Part shown: positions 32,200 through 42,638 of the stretch, in pieces
Position numbering within the stretch: the stretch's first letter is position 1
How the letters are laid out: every line of letters begins with the position of its first letter
Assembly (NCBI RefSeq): GCF_010111755.1
Contig: NC_088955.1
Location: 620,001 to 684,000 of the forward strand
Source: Nakaseomyces glabratus
Taxonomy: Eukaryota; Ascomycota; Saccharomycetes; Saccharomycetales; Saccharomycetaceae
Length of the DNA: 64,000 bases
Direction of reading: 5' to 3'
The notes under the pieces: model-generated
Database searches by the model: none
Seen by the model: the letters and a program-made list of their open reading frames with translations, nothing else
What the model was told of the DNA's origin: nothing
Translations under genes and position numbers: made by a program

Positions 32200-34095
32200 T
32201 TACATTTTCCTTCTATCGAAATAATAGCCATAAGCATTTGCCAGTTCTCTCATCCTATCTACCCCTTCCAAATCTGAGTCGTTAATTTTAGAGAGATGAT
32301 CTTCATTTGTAGCATTATTAATTTCATTCAAGCTTAGCGCAACTTCTCTTTCTTTACGTTTAAATTCTTTTCTTGATTCGAGAATTGCTCTCTTTTCAGC
32401 TTCCTTTAATTTGTTTAGCTTCATTGGAGCCATGCCTAAAATTTTCGTTTTAGCTGAGTGAGGCCACAAATCTCCTTTGATCGCTTTTCGAGCATCATGG
32501 TAAATTTCTTTTGAGAAAGACTTCGGTATTGTCCATTTTTCAATCAAGCCTGTTGCAGTAACTACATCCAGTGTTACATGGCCTTTTCGTTTGACAGGTT
32601 CTGTTATGATACGAGGCCAAGTTACTGATGAACACTCTAAATTGAAGTCAGCTGCTGTATGATTGTTCTTACTATTTTCTCGGGCACGTTTAATTTTTTC
32701 TAGGGTGCTTTTGTCTGTAGATGTCCTTTCCATTATGATATAACAAAAATTCACGATCTCGTAGTCATTTCCATTTCTGCGGCCAGACCCACTGAGATCA
32801 ACAAATCTATCGCCTTTTCTGTCCCATGGAGCAGATAGAAGTTGGCCCCTTTTGTGCTCGATACTGAACTTAGGTCTGCGTACCGTTTTCTGGAAGTTGA
32901 TAAACTTCAAATTTTTACCCTCCTTCAATTCGTAATATATTGGTTTTCCTGTTTGAAGAATGTCTTTGCCATGATGAGGGTATGGTGCAATTTCGTATAA
33001 GTAGTAATCAGTTTTTGCCGATGCATAGTCCTCGTGGGGGATAGAATTGCTATTTTCTCTAAATCTATTCCGGATATAGCCTTTTTCCCAAGGCCTTGGG
33101 ATTTTACCCTTTTCATCTGGGTAGTTTTCAGGGCGAAGCATAATCTGTCTTGCTCTGGCAATAGTTTCATAGCCAATTGGGTTACCCCTTTCAATAATAA
33201 TCAGCTGGCCATTTGGTGCAAGCAAATTCAATACGTTAGAAAGATTCTCCTCAACTTCGGTATTGAACTTCTCTTTTGTTTTCAATAGCTGGTGTGTCAT
33301 TATGATTAAGTCATATTCGCTAGCTGTAGGTAAATTAGTCCGCAAATTTGTATTAATGTTTATCTTTTTAGTCATGACAGCGCCAACCAAACTATCCTCT
33401 TCAGGTATATCATCAACATTCTGCTCTCTACATTCAGATACAGCTTCATCATTATCTGGTATTTCATTGTATTGTCTGCTTAGAAGTAATTTCGCTCTTT
33501 TTTGCATCTCTATGTGTCCATAAATAACTGAATCTTTAGTTTCACATTTGTAATCTGGTCCCATGACATCGTTAAAAGCCAGTATACCTGTTGCTGGTCC
33601 AAAACCTATATCAAGGACTCTTTTGGGTCTAAAAGATTTCTTACGTTTTTTGAGTTCCATAAGTGTCTGAAAAATTGCAGTGTAATTTTGTAGGAATATT
33701 GAAGCAATGTGAGCGTCGACTTCCATCGGTGATTTAGTTGATCTATGTATGCTATTCTTTGTTTGAAGCTCTTCAAAGTAATTTTTAGCTACTCTTCTAA
33801 TGTTATTTGGAATGTGTAGGCTCAAAATATTGTTATTGATACATTTCGCCACTTCTGAGTTAAGCTCTATTATGTTGCGATGGCTTCTACCTTCTAAAGT
33901 TTCCGGTAATAATCTTTTCTCTTGGGCATTACTTCCAATATTGATATTATAGTTTAAATGATCATCGCTACGTGGTCTATCTATATCAAAATTCTTGATT
34001 GTTTCCTTGCTTATAACACTATACCTTCTCCATTGCTTGTGTAGCGTTTGAAGGTTACTCGTGCATATTTTTAAATTAAACAGCCGCAGAGACAT
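32200..34095 (-). CDS. RSM22: mitochondrial small-ribosomal-subunit factor Rsm22
   Basis: 631 residues, as in S. cerevisiae Rsm22 (628). A mitochondrial matrix methyltransferase-like protein associated with the small mitoribosomal subunit and its assembly. The N-terminus is a basic, Arg/Leu/Ser presequence with no early acids (MSLRLFNLKI...WRRYS). The AdoMet-fold motif I is VLDIGFGPATG at about residues 160-170. A later VTATGLIEKWTIPKS block and a basic C-terminal part are conserved. Divergent from SRP102, as YKL155C is from YKL154W. Confidence 0.94.
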   Translation of the reverse strand: MSLRLFNLKICTSNLQTLHKQWRRYSVISKETIKNFDIDRPRSDDHLNYNINIGSNAQEKRLLPETLEGRSHRNIIELNSEVAKCINNNILSLHIPNNIRRVAKNYFEELQTKNSIHRSTKSPMEVDAHIASIFLQNYTAIFQTLMELKKRKKSFRPKRVLDIGFGPATGILAFNDVMGPDYKCETKDSVIYGHIEMQKRAKLLLSRQYNEIPDNDEAVSECREQNVDDIPEEDSLVGAVMTKKININTNLRTNLPTASEYDLIIMTHQLLKTKEKFNTEVEENLSNVLNLLAPNGQLIIIERGNPIGYETIARARQIMLRPENYPDEKGKIPRPWEKGYIRNRFRENSNSIPHEDYASAKTDYYLYEIAPYPHHGKDILQTGKPIYYELKEGKNLKFINFQKTVRRPKFSIEHKRGQLLSAPWDRKGDRFVDLSGSGRRNGNDYEIVNFCYIIMERTSTDKSTLEKIKRARENSKNNHTAADFNLECSSVTWPRIITEPVKRKGHVTLDVVTATGLIEKWTIPKSFSKEIYHDARKAIKGDLWPHSAKTKILGMAPMKLNKLKEAEKRAILESRKEFKRKEREVALSLNEINNATNEDHLSKINDSDLEGVDRMRELANAYGYYFDRRKM

Positions 34096-34521
34096 TATAA
34101 AAAGAGATTAGAAAAGACACTTATCTCTGGGAGTTTATTTCTTATAATTAAATGTGGATATTTGTTTTGGAAACAAAAATGAATGGGTACTAAGTGCACA
34201 CAGTATTATCATGTTGTTGATTCAAGTTTCATAACTAGCCTTCTTAAGACTTGTGCGATTAAATCACTAACCATCGAGATTTTTTTCAGAAATTTTCAAA
34301 AATCACTAATTTTTTGTGAAGCGAAGGAGACAAGTATTAGAGCTGGGAATTGGCGATTTGAAGTACATTATGATCACTGATAAATAGAGAAACTAGGAAA
34401 ATTTTGACTAGAGAAATAATACAGTAACCCTTATAGGAAGGGTTAACTACTTGTTTCTACGGCACGATAATATTAGGTACTGAAGACAACAGAGGCAGAG
34501 TTATCGTTTCTTCAAATCACT
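34096..34521. other. divergent RSM22-SRP102 promoter region
   Basis: About 425 bp between outward-facing genes. AT-rich; nothing specific recognised. Confidence 0.6.
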
Positions 34522-35286
34522 ATGGTTGCGTCAAGTTTAATGATTGCATTAGTCCTTGTGATACTAACTACATTACTGATAGCCTTCCAAGTCAAAAAGA
34601 CATTGGTAAGTGGTCACAAGAGTAGTCAAAGTAGCAGTTACGTGAAAAAGGTTCCTACCATAATAATTGCTGGACCTAGTTATTCCGGTAAGACAAGCTT
34701 GTTCCATAAATTAACTAGTGATGAAACAAACGCTAAGTTATTAACGGTCATGTCTCAAGAGCCGTCATTTGCATTAAAATATAAAGGAACTATGACAACT
34801 CTGGCTGATTATCCTGGTCATGTTAAGTTGGCATATAAGTTGAAAAATGGTATAATAGACTTGAAAGGTAATTTGAAAGGTATTTTGTTTGTTCTAGACA
34901 GTACAATCGATCCTAAGAATATAACTGAAACAGCAGAGTACCTTACCGAAATTTTGCTAATATTGGAAAAAATTCGGGAGCCAATTGATATATTAATAGC
35001 CTGTAACAAGAATGAATCATTCACAGCAAGACAGCCATTGAAAATCAAAGAAGCCTTAGAAAATGAGATTACTAGGATATTTGAAAGGAAAAAAAAATCT
35101 CTCGGTAATATAGAACGTGATATTGGTGACGTTGATGAAATAAACGAAAACTTGGATCTATCCTTCGATATTTCAAAGGGGTTTAAGTTTGACTACCTCG
35201 AGGGAAATGTTGAAGTATTGGCGGGAAGCGTACATAAGAATAAAATTACAACATGGCAGGAGTGGGTTGGAAGTCATCTGGTTTGA
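34522..35286 (+). CDS. SRP102: signal recognition particle receptor beta subunit
   Basis: 254 residues (S. cerevisiae 244). An ER-membrane GTPase that anchors the SRP receptor alpha subunit during co-translational targeting. One N-terminal membrane helix (about 4-24) is followed by the GTPase domain. G1 is GPSYSGKTSL (about 51-60), G3 DYPGH (about 95-99), and G4 ACNKNE (about 154-159). The C-terminus has the family tryptophan pattern (TTWQEWVGSHL). Its order between RSM22 and GPM1 matches YKL154W. Confidence 0.95.
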   Translation: MVASSLMIALVLVILTTLLIAFQVKKTLVSGHKSSQSSSYVKKVPTIIIAGPSYSGKTSLFHKLTSDETNAKLLTVMSQEPSFALKYKGTMTTLADYPGHVKLAYKLKNGIIDLKGNLKGILFVLDSTIDPKNITETAEYLTEILLILEKIREPIDILIACNKNESFTARQPLKIKEALENEITRIFERKKKSLGNIERDIGDVDEINENLDLSFDISKGFKFDYLEGNVEVLAGSVHKNKITTWQEWVGSHLV

Positions 35287-35618
35287 ATAAGTATAGCTTA
35301 TGATTTTGAATGAATATTGATAGAATTTCATCCTTCATGTAATTATGTATTATACATATATTGAACTGATTACATAAACAGAAACAGAAACGTAATAATA
35401 TTGAACTAATACAATAATTGATAAACCGATAAAATCGTGACCAGCACAAAATTGTAGATAATCTATGTGCGTATGAGACTTTAATTGAAACATATAGACA
35501 AATGATAGTTTATCTTACTTGCTTTAATGCAAGTGCTTCAGTCTACTCATAATAGTTGTACTTAATAACATACGATTATGAGTATGTCTTGGAGGCTCTT
35601 CAGCACACTTCAGATTCT
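35287..35618. other. convergent SRP102-DPM2 intergenic region
   Basis: About 330 bp between two converging stops, AT-rich, holding both 3' ends. Confidence 0.6.
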
Positions 35619-35837
35619 CTAATGATCTAATTTTCGTGGCTTCCGGAGTAGAAGATAAGAGAGGTAAGTCCCGACTATTGTAAAGCCAAGAAGCAACAGA
35701 AAAATAGGTAGGAATACAGCATATTGGCTAGGTAATGGAAATAGCCAAGGCCACTTACCTTCTAGGTCCAGTAGCGGGAGCATAAGCCAGATGCAATAAT
35801 AAACGAAAAACAAGACATCAAGAAATAATCTCTTCAT
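35619..35837 (-). CDS. DPM2: DPM2-like regulatory subunit of dolichol-phosphate mannose synthase
   Basis: 72 residues with two membrane helices (about 6-24 and 39-64). The layout matches the DPM2 family: YYxxW (YYCIWLMLPLLD) in helix 1, an YAV(F)LP segment entering helix 2, a TYLSYLLL stretch and a basic end (RKPRKLDH). DPM2 is an ER-membrane partner that stabilises dolichol-phosphate mannose synthase. S. cerevisiae has a similar small protein (YIL102C-A) though its Dpm1 is self-anchored. The gene is easy to miss because of its size. Upstream 36048-36073 holds paired E-boxes. Confidence 0.72.
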   Translation of the reverse strand: MKRLFLDVLFFVYYCIWLMLPLLDLEGKWPWLFPLPSQYAVFLPIFLLLLGFTIVGTYLSYLLLRKPRKLDH

Positions 35838-36386
35838 TCCATTATAATTTCAATGTCTTAGCGCAATGTTTATGTCAGAACTTGTATGGTTTGTTTCGGA
35901 TCTCTTTATAAGAGCTTAAACCGCAGCTTTACAACAATCCGTCGAATATTGTTGATATTTTTCTATAAGGCATTCTGCCAAATTCCATCAAAAGATCACC
36001 AACTCATTGACAACTCAGTTCCAATATATTTTCTAAACCTGAAAGTAGGTCACGTGATTTTCTTCACATGACCATGGTCTATACGATAAGCTGAATCTCT
36101 AATGTTCCTGGCGTGCATCCTCAATAGAGCAAAATACATGCTAAATAAAATAATGTCTACTTCTCAAATAATCGTGATTTATGTCCAAAAATAATATTAG
36201 CAAAGCAAAACAAGTGAAAAAAATCGTACTTCTTTATTGAAAAGTGTATCTTTATATATGGCTCATTAACATATGTAAGTTGTATCTGCTATTGTTGCAT
36301 GTTTTATAAAAGTAATTGTAAGCTTCATAAAATTGAGTTAAAAAATATTCATAGAAAAATTATTCAGGACCTTAATTTCAGGGAGC
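35838..36386. other. DPM2-like upstream region and GPM1 3' flank
   Basis: About 550 bp. Contains GGTCACGTGA at 36048-36057 and, after a 6-nt spacer, TCACATGACC at 36064-36073. The rest is AT-rich. Confidence 0.6.
36048..36073. promoter_or_regulatory. paired E-boxes in near-perfect inverted arrangement
   Basis: GGTCACGTGA and TCACATGACC form an inverted repeat with one mismatch. CACGTG is a Cbf1/Pho4/Tye7-type core; CACATG is a weaker variant. They lie about 210 bp upstream of the DPM2-like gene. Confidence 0.5.
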
Positions 36387-37130
36387 TTATTTCTTACCTT
36401 GAGCAGCGACGGCAGCGGCACCAGCAGCAGCAGCTTCTGGGTCCAAGTAGTAAGATGGCTTGGATGGCTTCAAGTTTTCGTCCAATTCGAAGACCAATGG
36501 AATACCAGTTGGGATGTTCAACTTGGCAATGTCAGCATCGGAGATACCTTCCAAGTGCTTGACCAAACCTCTCAAGGAGTTACCGTGAGCGGCGATCATA
36601 ACGGTCTTACCAGCCAACAAGTCCTTGGCGATAACATCTTCCCAGTATGGCAACAATCTGTCAATGACCAAAGCCAAAGATTCAGTTTGTGGCAAGACAT
36701 TTGGGTCGACGTCTCTGTATCTTTCATCGTTCTTTTGAGAGTATGGGGAGTCAGCTTCGATGACTGGAGGTGGGACATCGAAGGATCTTCTCCAGGTGTT
36801 GAACTTCTCTTCACCGTAAGTTTCCAAGGTTTCAGCCTTGTCCTTACCTTGCAAAGCACCGTAGTGTCTTTCGTTCAATCTCCAGGATCTCTTGACTGGG
36901 ATCCACAATCTGTCAGCCTTGGACAAAGCAATGTTAGCGGTTTGGATAGCTCTGGATAGCTTGGAAGTGTACAAGATGTCTGGGTGGACGTTCTTCTCCT
37001 TCAACAATTCACCGGCTCTAGCGGCTTCTTGTTCACCCTTGGCGGACAATCTAACGTCGACCCAACCGGTAAACAAGTTCTTTTCATTCCATTCGGATTG
37101 ACCGTGTCTAACTAGAACTAACTTTGGCAT
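36387..37130 (-). CDS. GPM1: phosphoglycerate mutase (2,3-BPG-dependent)
   Basis: 247 residues, same as S. cerevisiae Gpm1. The glycolytic enzyme interconverts 3- and 2-phosphoglycerate in the cytosol. The catalytic motif [10 protein letters not shown] has the phosphohistidine at residue 9; ERHYG and IAAHGNSLR (second histidine) are present. The flexible C-terminal tail is Ala-rich ([16 protein letters not shown]). Codons are strongly biased (GGT, AAG, TTG, GCT), as in other abundant glycolytic genes. A TATATAAA lies about 200 bp upstream (37330-37337). Confidence 0.99.
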   Translation of the reverse strand: MPKLVLVRHGQSEWNEKNLFTGWVDVRLSAKGEQEAARAGELLKEKNVHPDILYTSKLSRAIQTANIALSKADRLWIPVKRSWRLNERHYGALQGKDKAETLETYGEEKFNTWRRSFDVPPPVIEADSPYSQKNDERYRDVDPNVLPQTESLALVIDRLLPYWEDVIAKDLLAGKTVMIAAHGNSLRGLVKHLEGISDADIAKLNIPTGIPLVFELDENLKPSKPSYYLDPEAAAAGAAAVAAQGKK

Positions 37131-37329
37131 TGCTATGTATGTATTTGATAGTGTGGTTACTCTTCTTTACTATGAAGAAAAAAATTTAATAAGAACTATA
37201 AAGAAGAGGCTAAAACATAATAATTGAACAAGAAAAAAAAGGTAAACTGTAAAGAAATGGAACAAGACGACTTAAAATAAATATCCAAATGGTCAATTGG
37301 TACCTAAGAGAAAGCAACTTTCAATGATA

Positions 37330-37337
37330 TTTATATA
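37330..37337 (-). promoter_or_regulatory. GPM1 TATA box
   Basis: TATATAAA on the minus strand, 200 bp upstream of the GPM1 start codon, fitting a strong glycolytic promoter. A CTTCC (Gcr1 core) lies 90 bp further upstream. Confidence 0.55.
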
Positions 37338-38764
37338 CAATTTCAGATATCTTAAAAATTTTATAATCCTTTGTTAGCTTGATCCAGAAAGAAAAGAAGA
37401 GAGCCATTCGACTTCACTCCCAGAGCTTCCAATGCCTAAAACTTTGGATCAGCAGAGGTCCAGTTCATTGTTTCTTGATTTTACTTATTTTATTGCACAA
37501 CTTCACATATGTTTAGAAGCAAGTGAAGCTTTACCTTGAAGGAATGCTTCAGTGTATAGCTTAGCTATAGGCAGTCGCAGTTCTTGCAAGCCCCCAAGGT
37601 AGCTAATTCAAGCAGAAGTGCAATAGCAGTGGTACAGAGTAGCACGAATTTCAAGTTGCTCACTCAGGTCGAACTGAAGGTATCTCACGGGAGTGATGTT
37701 CGAAAGATACATACTGTGTGTGTATAGATCGGGCTCTTCACTGTCTTGGTGCTCTAAAGCTAAGGAAAAGAAAGAAAAACGGAAAAACACAATCCACAGT
37801 TGTTGTTTTGGACTGCAGTGTTTACTAAGATCCGACAGTGGGGCCCACAGAACTAGTCCACAATGGGTATGGTAAAAACGGGGTGGATAACACTTAGACT
37901 GTTGCATTTAGCGTTTGGGTGAGATAGGAATTCTGGTTGGTGTTACAGTGAGAGGAGGAGGGCATAAATCAACTGTGTAGTTCATACATATGTGCTATGT
38001 AGAGCTTCCCATCTCATGTTATTGAATACAGGAATCCCGTTAATTTGAATTTTCTTTTCTCGCAATGATGAAGTATCCAGCTCCTACAATAAACAGCTGT
38101 GAACCCAATATTATAGCCGGGTAATTGGGATTCCACTGTTGTGCAGTTTTTATTTTTCTTCTTCATACTACTCATGTTATTGAGCTCGTACGTTGCTGTT
38201 TTGCTTCCCATTGTCCCATCCATGGAGGGATTCCTTTTTCTGTGTAATCGAATTAAAAAAAAAAAGAAATAAGGAAGAAAAAAGGGAGGACCACTAGTGT
38301 AGGTACTCTCATTTCAGAAAATCACAGGGCAACAATTCTATTCACACTAGATGACGTAGTGGAAGCTGTTTTTAGTTGGCTATCCTCTCAGTTAGGTATA
38401 TGAGTGTATCTCGCCGTCCGAAACCATCTCAGTGGAAGCTGGCACTCTTAGTAAAACACACGCACATACTCAGAACATTTATTAGCATGCTTTAAAAACC
38501 CGAGTTCACATACTCCATATACCCCTTGGGGCAGTTAGTGGGAGTTACCCGCATTAAGTTGTACGGGCAATTTCTCATTTTCGGGATTTTTATTACTACT
38601 GAGCCGGGTAAATTGGATGGTTTGACTACTAGCCCTTGGCATCCATATATTTTCACTTGAGGGTGATAACACACACTCCGGCATGCTGGAAAGAGTAGAG
38701 AAAATGCAAATTATAGATTTTATGTTTTGGGACTCAAAATTGACATGATTTTTGAAATAACTTA

Positions 38765-38789
38765 AATGCTTTTTTTTTTTAAAAGCATT
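38765..38789. repeat. inverted repeat around a poly-T tract, NNR2 3' side
   Basis: AATGCTTTT (38765-38773) pairs with AAAAGCATT (38781-38789) across a T run. It sits about 110 bp past the NNR2 stop and could mark transcript end formation; inference only. Confidence 0.6.
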
Positions 38790-38898
38790 GAAGAAGAAAT
38801 AATAATTGCTGTCACATCAATTAAGAGTACAGATTTGAATCTGAATTTGTATCTACATTCCTATGTCTATTAAAGATACGCTTTCTATATTAATTATA

Positions 38899-39891
38899 CT
38901 AATCAAATAATCTAGCATACACTTCACCAACACGGTTATTTACATCCGTGGTTTGCATCGCTCTGCCGCTTTGCTTGAATGCTAATCGGGCACTTTCACG
39001 AGTAATGGTACACCCGACATAACAACTTAACATCGCATAATCTATCCAATCCTTTAAATACTCGGAATTATGATCAGGCCTATAAACCTTAAAGTCATAG
39101 ATTGCCCTACAATACGCTAGCATACAGGCTATTGTCCCAGTCAAAGTATCTCCTTGACCACCTACTCTTTTATTACTCCCTTCTTGTTTATTCTTCAAAA
39201 TATCATTACCTTCACCAGGTGAGTAAATTGCATCTTCTGTACCCTTCTCAACTAAAATGCACTTCAATTCATTCACTATATCGATCTCACTCGAGCACTG
39301 TTTACTTAATGAGTCCCTTATACGCTTCATTTCGACGACGTTTGGTGTTAATATAATTCTTCCCCTTGGAAACCTTTTTAGAAGAGCTCTGGTATCATGA
39401 TCCTCACTCACTAGAAATAGGCCATCTGCATCAATTACAATGGGTAATTGACCTCCCAACTGCTCTAAATCAAACCTGATTATTTCTTTAATAGATTTTA
39501 GCATATCTTTATCTCTTCCCAAACCGGGGCCAATAACAATAACGTGCATTCTTTGTAGCAGGTTCTTAATCTTGTCCATGTCAGAATGAACAGGGTCGCC
39601 ATTAGGTAAATAACTATTGCTCATTCTCATATAAGGATGAACCATTAGATTTGGAGTATACGATTTTATCACGGTAGCTGCATTATATTCACATATCACA
39701 TGTGTCAAGTCGCAACCCATTAGTGCAGTGGCATTGGCACTGAAATAAGGCGCTCCTGTGTAATCTTCACATCCACCAATAATACAGACCCTGCCACCTG
39801 CTTGACCCTTATGAAAAGTAGACAATAATGGCGGTATACATTGCCTCTGTGCTAGTTTCAGCAATTCTTTATGCGAGAGCTTTGATAACAT
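38899..39891 (-). CDS. NNR2: ATP-dependent NAD(P)H-hydrate dehydratase
   Basis: 330 residues (S. cerevisiae YKL151C has 337). It repairs damaged cofactors by converting S-NADHX/NADPHX to NAD(P)H with ATP, in a ribokinase-like fold. Conserved blocks: GGCEDYTGAPYFSA (about 33-46), GPGLGRD, DADGLFL, ILTPN and the catalytic GGQGDTLTGT (about 240-249). The ATG at 39891 (MLSKLSHKEL) matches the S. cerevisiae start; a three-codon upstream extension begins only at TTG and is rejected. Same order and strand relative to GPM1 and MCR1 as in S. cerevisiae. Confidence 0.96.
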   Translation of the reverse strand: MLSKLSHKELLKLAQRQCIPPLLSTFHKGQAGGRVCIIGGCEDYTGAPYFSANATALMGCDLTHVICEYNAATVIKSYTPNLMVHPYMRMSNSYLPNGDPVHSDMDKIKNLLQRMHVIVIGPGLGRDKDMLKSIKEIIRFDLEQLGGQLPIVIDADGLFLVSEDHDTRALLKRFPRGRIILTPNVVEMKRIRDSLSKQCSSEIDIVNELKCILVEKGTEDAIYSPGEGNDILKNKQEGSNKRVGGQGDTLTGTIACMLAYCRAIYDFKVYRPDHNSEYLKDWIDYAMLSCYVGCTITRESARLAFKQSGRAMQTTDVNNRVGEVYARLFD

Positions 39892-41572
39892 TTTATTCAA
39901 TTGAGTAAGTAAATTTTTTACCTGTCTAGTCCGTTTTGATGTAAGAAAGATGAAATCCTTGGCTATAAAAGTGCTGTCTATTATTTTTATATTACTCTAT
40001 ATAAAGCATACTTTGTGAAATAATAATGGTAAATATATAATGTATGCGTATACTGGAATATGTCTAATACTCAGGGGCATAAACCTTCATTAACTTTTCG
40101 AGCTTTATGAATTCATGTTACTTCTAACTCATCGCATTTAGCAACCCCTAAAAATTCAATACGGGTGACCACATGATTGTCGTTTTAATGAGATCAAAGT
40201 AGGTATTGTGAGTACAGAAGTCGAACTCAAAAAACAAGGAACAGCAACTGCCGCAATTCTAATAAATAAATCTAGCCATTCACACACACAAATGTATCCA
40301 CATGTAAAGTGTCGTATGAGACCTCTACATACGATATTCAACTCAAAACCAGACAGCCGAGCATTTTAGTCTTGATCAAAAGCTGAATGAGATGAAAAAG
40401 AGTACTTTTCGAAATATATACAAATACAAATCTTACATCACATTTGAAGTTCAGTCATTGCACAATTCTCTGTGTCCCAGTCATCTCCATATGCCCTGCC
40501 CATCTATTGAAAACTAGATGGTATGTTATTATGCCCAATCCATAGATAGCCAAAGCTAACCGATTTACAAAATAAGTCTTAAAATATCCGATATTACGTA
40601 GAACTGAGAGTGACCACAATGACGTGTAATGTTTTTAAGGAACAGAAGGAATGAGATCATCACGTCTATATTGGCTGTTGTTCAGTTGTCCTGCTGCGTC
40701 CTACAAATGACCTGTTAAACTCCAGCAGAGTACCTCTGAAAAGTAAAGATTGCAGGTACATCTACTATCAAATTGTGCTCCATATTGATGTACAATGAGA
40801 TAAATGAGTGCCTGACAAAACAAACTTCCTTACCACAATTTCCACCTAGTATCATCTTGGCCAATCAGCTTCCTAGAACTTCGCTAACTTTGTATATACA
40901 GGCTTCAAGTATCACAAGAGTGAGGTGTATCCCCACTTCAGTACTACAGTGTAACACATTTCTCAACTCCCCTAAAGTTCACTTTGTGGGCAAAGGGGTA
41001 GTTTCAATAAGGCATCTTATGGAATTACAATACTTCTTCACTCCATATGTATACTCACTATTGATTCTCTTTATCTGATATATGCTTTTACCTATTATCC
41101 AACTTTTTGGCATGGAATGGCACCTTAATAACAGAACCAACGGTTAACAAATACACTCCACTAATTTTCGAAAGCACCTCCTCGATGCCCACTCCCAGTA
41201 ACAAGCAACCTAAGGCCATGCTATTACGCAGCTCCACCCTAAAAGGTCAACTAAAATGTACGTACACAGTTGTTTAATGCATATATTTACAATTCTAAGT
41301 ATCACCTGTAGGGAGGAATACGATCATCACTCCTTTAGTCCTACTTTGCTCTTTACAAACCTTTAGGTAATTGTTTCTCGACCTGTAAGAATTGACCTTC
41401 AGTGACTTACTTCTAAGTCTTAGCATCCTTTACTATATAAGCTCTTATAAATCGGGTTAGCAATTATTCGTAATTTTTGTAATTGGTTTTAAACAGAAGG
41501 GAAGTAAGTTTCTTACTGTTAACTTGGTTAGTAAAGAATCAAAAAAATAGTTATTTTAGCTAGATAAGAAAT
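39892..41572. other. divergent NNR2-MCR1 promoter region
   Basis: 1.7 kb without a credible gene; a 101-codon frame at 40773 opens only at TTG. A TATATAA at 41434-41440 lies about 135 bp upstream of MCR1. Confidence 0.55.
41434..41440 (+). promoter_or_regulatory. MCR1 TATA box
   Basis: TATATAA about 135 bp upstream of the MCR1 ATG. Confidence 0.5.
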
Positions 41573-42469
41573 ATGGCCTTTGCTAGATTTGCACGCCCTA
41601 CACAGAGATTCTTACCATTTGCAATTGGTGCTGTTGCCGTCACAGCTGGTGCTCTATATTTGAATGGTTGGAATACCATAAAGAATGAGAACCCTAAGGT
41701 CTTTATCGGTGATAGAAAATGGATTGACCTAGAATTGGAAAAGATCATTGAGGAATCTCATGACACTAAGAGATTTTTCTTCAAACTACCAACCGATGAT
41801 TCAGTCAGTGGTTTGACTCTTGCATCTGCTGTGCTAACAAAGTTTATGACTCCAAAAGGCAACCCTGTTATCAGACCATACACCCCAGTTAGTGACTTGT
41901 CAGAAAAGGGTTACATAGAGTTTGTAATCAAGCATTATGAAGGTGGTAAGATGACTGACCACCTGTTCCAATTAAAGCCAAAGGACACTTTGGCTTTTCA
42001 GGGCCCTATCCCTAAATGGCAATGGAAGCCAAACTCCTTTGATACTATAACTTTGCTAGGTGGTGGTACTGGTATTACTCCATTATATCAATTAGTTCAC
42101 CACATTACCCAAAATAAGGAAGACAAGACTAAAATCAACCTATTTTACGGCAGTAAGACACCATCTGACATCTTGTTAAAGAAAGAATTAGATGACTTAC
42201 AGAAGAAATACCCAGAACAACTCAACATTCAATACTTTGTTGACAAGGACGACACCGGAAAGTTCGATGGAAATAAGGGCTTCATCACCAAGGATTTCTT
42301 AGCTAAGAATGCCCCAGGTCCAAAGGAAAAAACGCAAGTTTTTGTTTGCGGTCCTCCACCATTCATGGATTCTTTATCTGGTCAAAAGAAGTCACCAATG
42401 GAACAAGGTGACCTAACTGGTGCTTTGAAAGATTTGGGTTATTCTCAAGATCAAGTATTCAAGTTTTAG
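41573..42469 (+). CDS. MCR1: mitochondrial NADH-cytochrome b5 reductase
   Basis: 298 residues (S. cerevisiae 302). FAD enzyme that passes electrons from NADH to cytochrome b5 and similar acceptors. In S. cerevisiae it exists in two mitochondrial forms, outer membrane and intermembrane space. The N-terminus is basic with a membrane helix (about 12-30), the bipartite signal type. FAD-binding RPYTPVS (about 103-109), the GGKMTDHL motif, NADH-binding [11 protein letters not shown] (about 164-174) and the C-terminal [12 protein letters not shown] are all present. MCR1 and DBR1 converge, 169 bp apart, as in S. cerevisiae. Confidence 0.98.
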   Translation: MAFARFARPTQRFLPFAIGAVAVTAGALYLNGWNTIKNENPKVFIGDRKWIDLELEKIIEESHDTKRFFFKLPTDDSVSGLTLASAVLTKFMTPKGNPVIRPYTPVSDLSEKGYIEFVIKHYEGGKMTDHLFQLKPKDTLAFQGPIPKWQWKPNSFDTITLLGGGTGITPLYQLVHHITQNKEDKTKINLFYGSKTPSDILLKKELDDLQKKYPEQLNIQYFVDKDDTGKFDGNKGFITKDFLAKNAPGPKEKTQVFVCGPPPFMDSLSGQKKSPMEQGDLTGALKDLGYSQDQVFKF

Positions 42470-42638
42470 GGACTTATTCAAACACATACGTGGCCCAAGC
42501 CATTCATATATCTATATATTCAAATTCCATTCTCTATCAAATATATCTGTCAATATATCGAAACTATACTCCGGAAGATATATAATTCAGTTATCGGGCA
42601 TGCTGAAATACTCCCTGGGACTATTATTTAGAATATAA

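Larger units (their letters stand above)
37131..38898. other. GPM1 upstream region and NNR2 3' flank
   Basis: 1.8 kb without a credible gene. TATA box at 37330-37337; Gcr1-type CTTCC at 37426-37430. A 9-bp-arm hairpin around a poly-T tract lies at 38765-38789, near the NNR2 stop. A stretch at 38490-38680 has little AT bias and includes AGTTACCCGC (Reb1-like TTACCCG at about 38546-38552). Confidence 0.55.

Noticed and set aside
40773..41078. 101-codon frame between NNR2 and MCR1
   Set aside because: It opens at TTG and the product is not recognisable.
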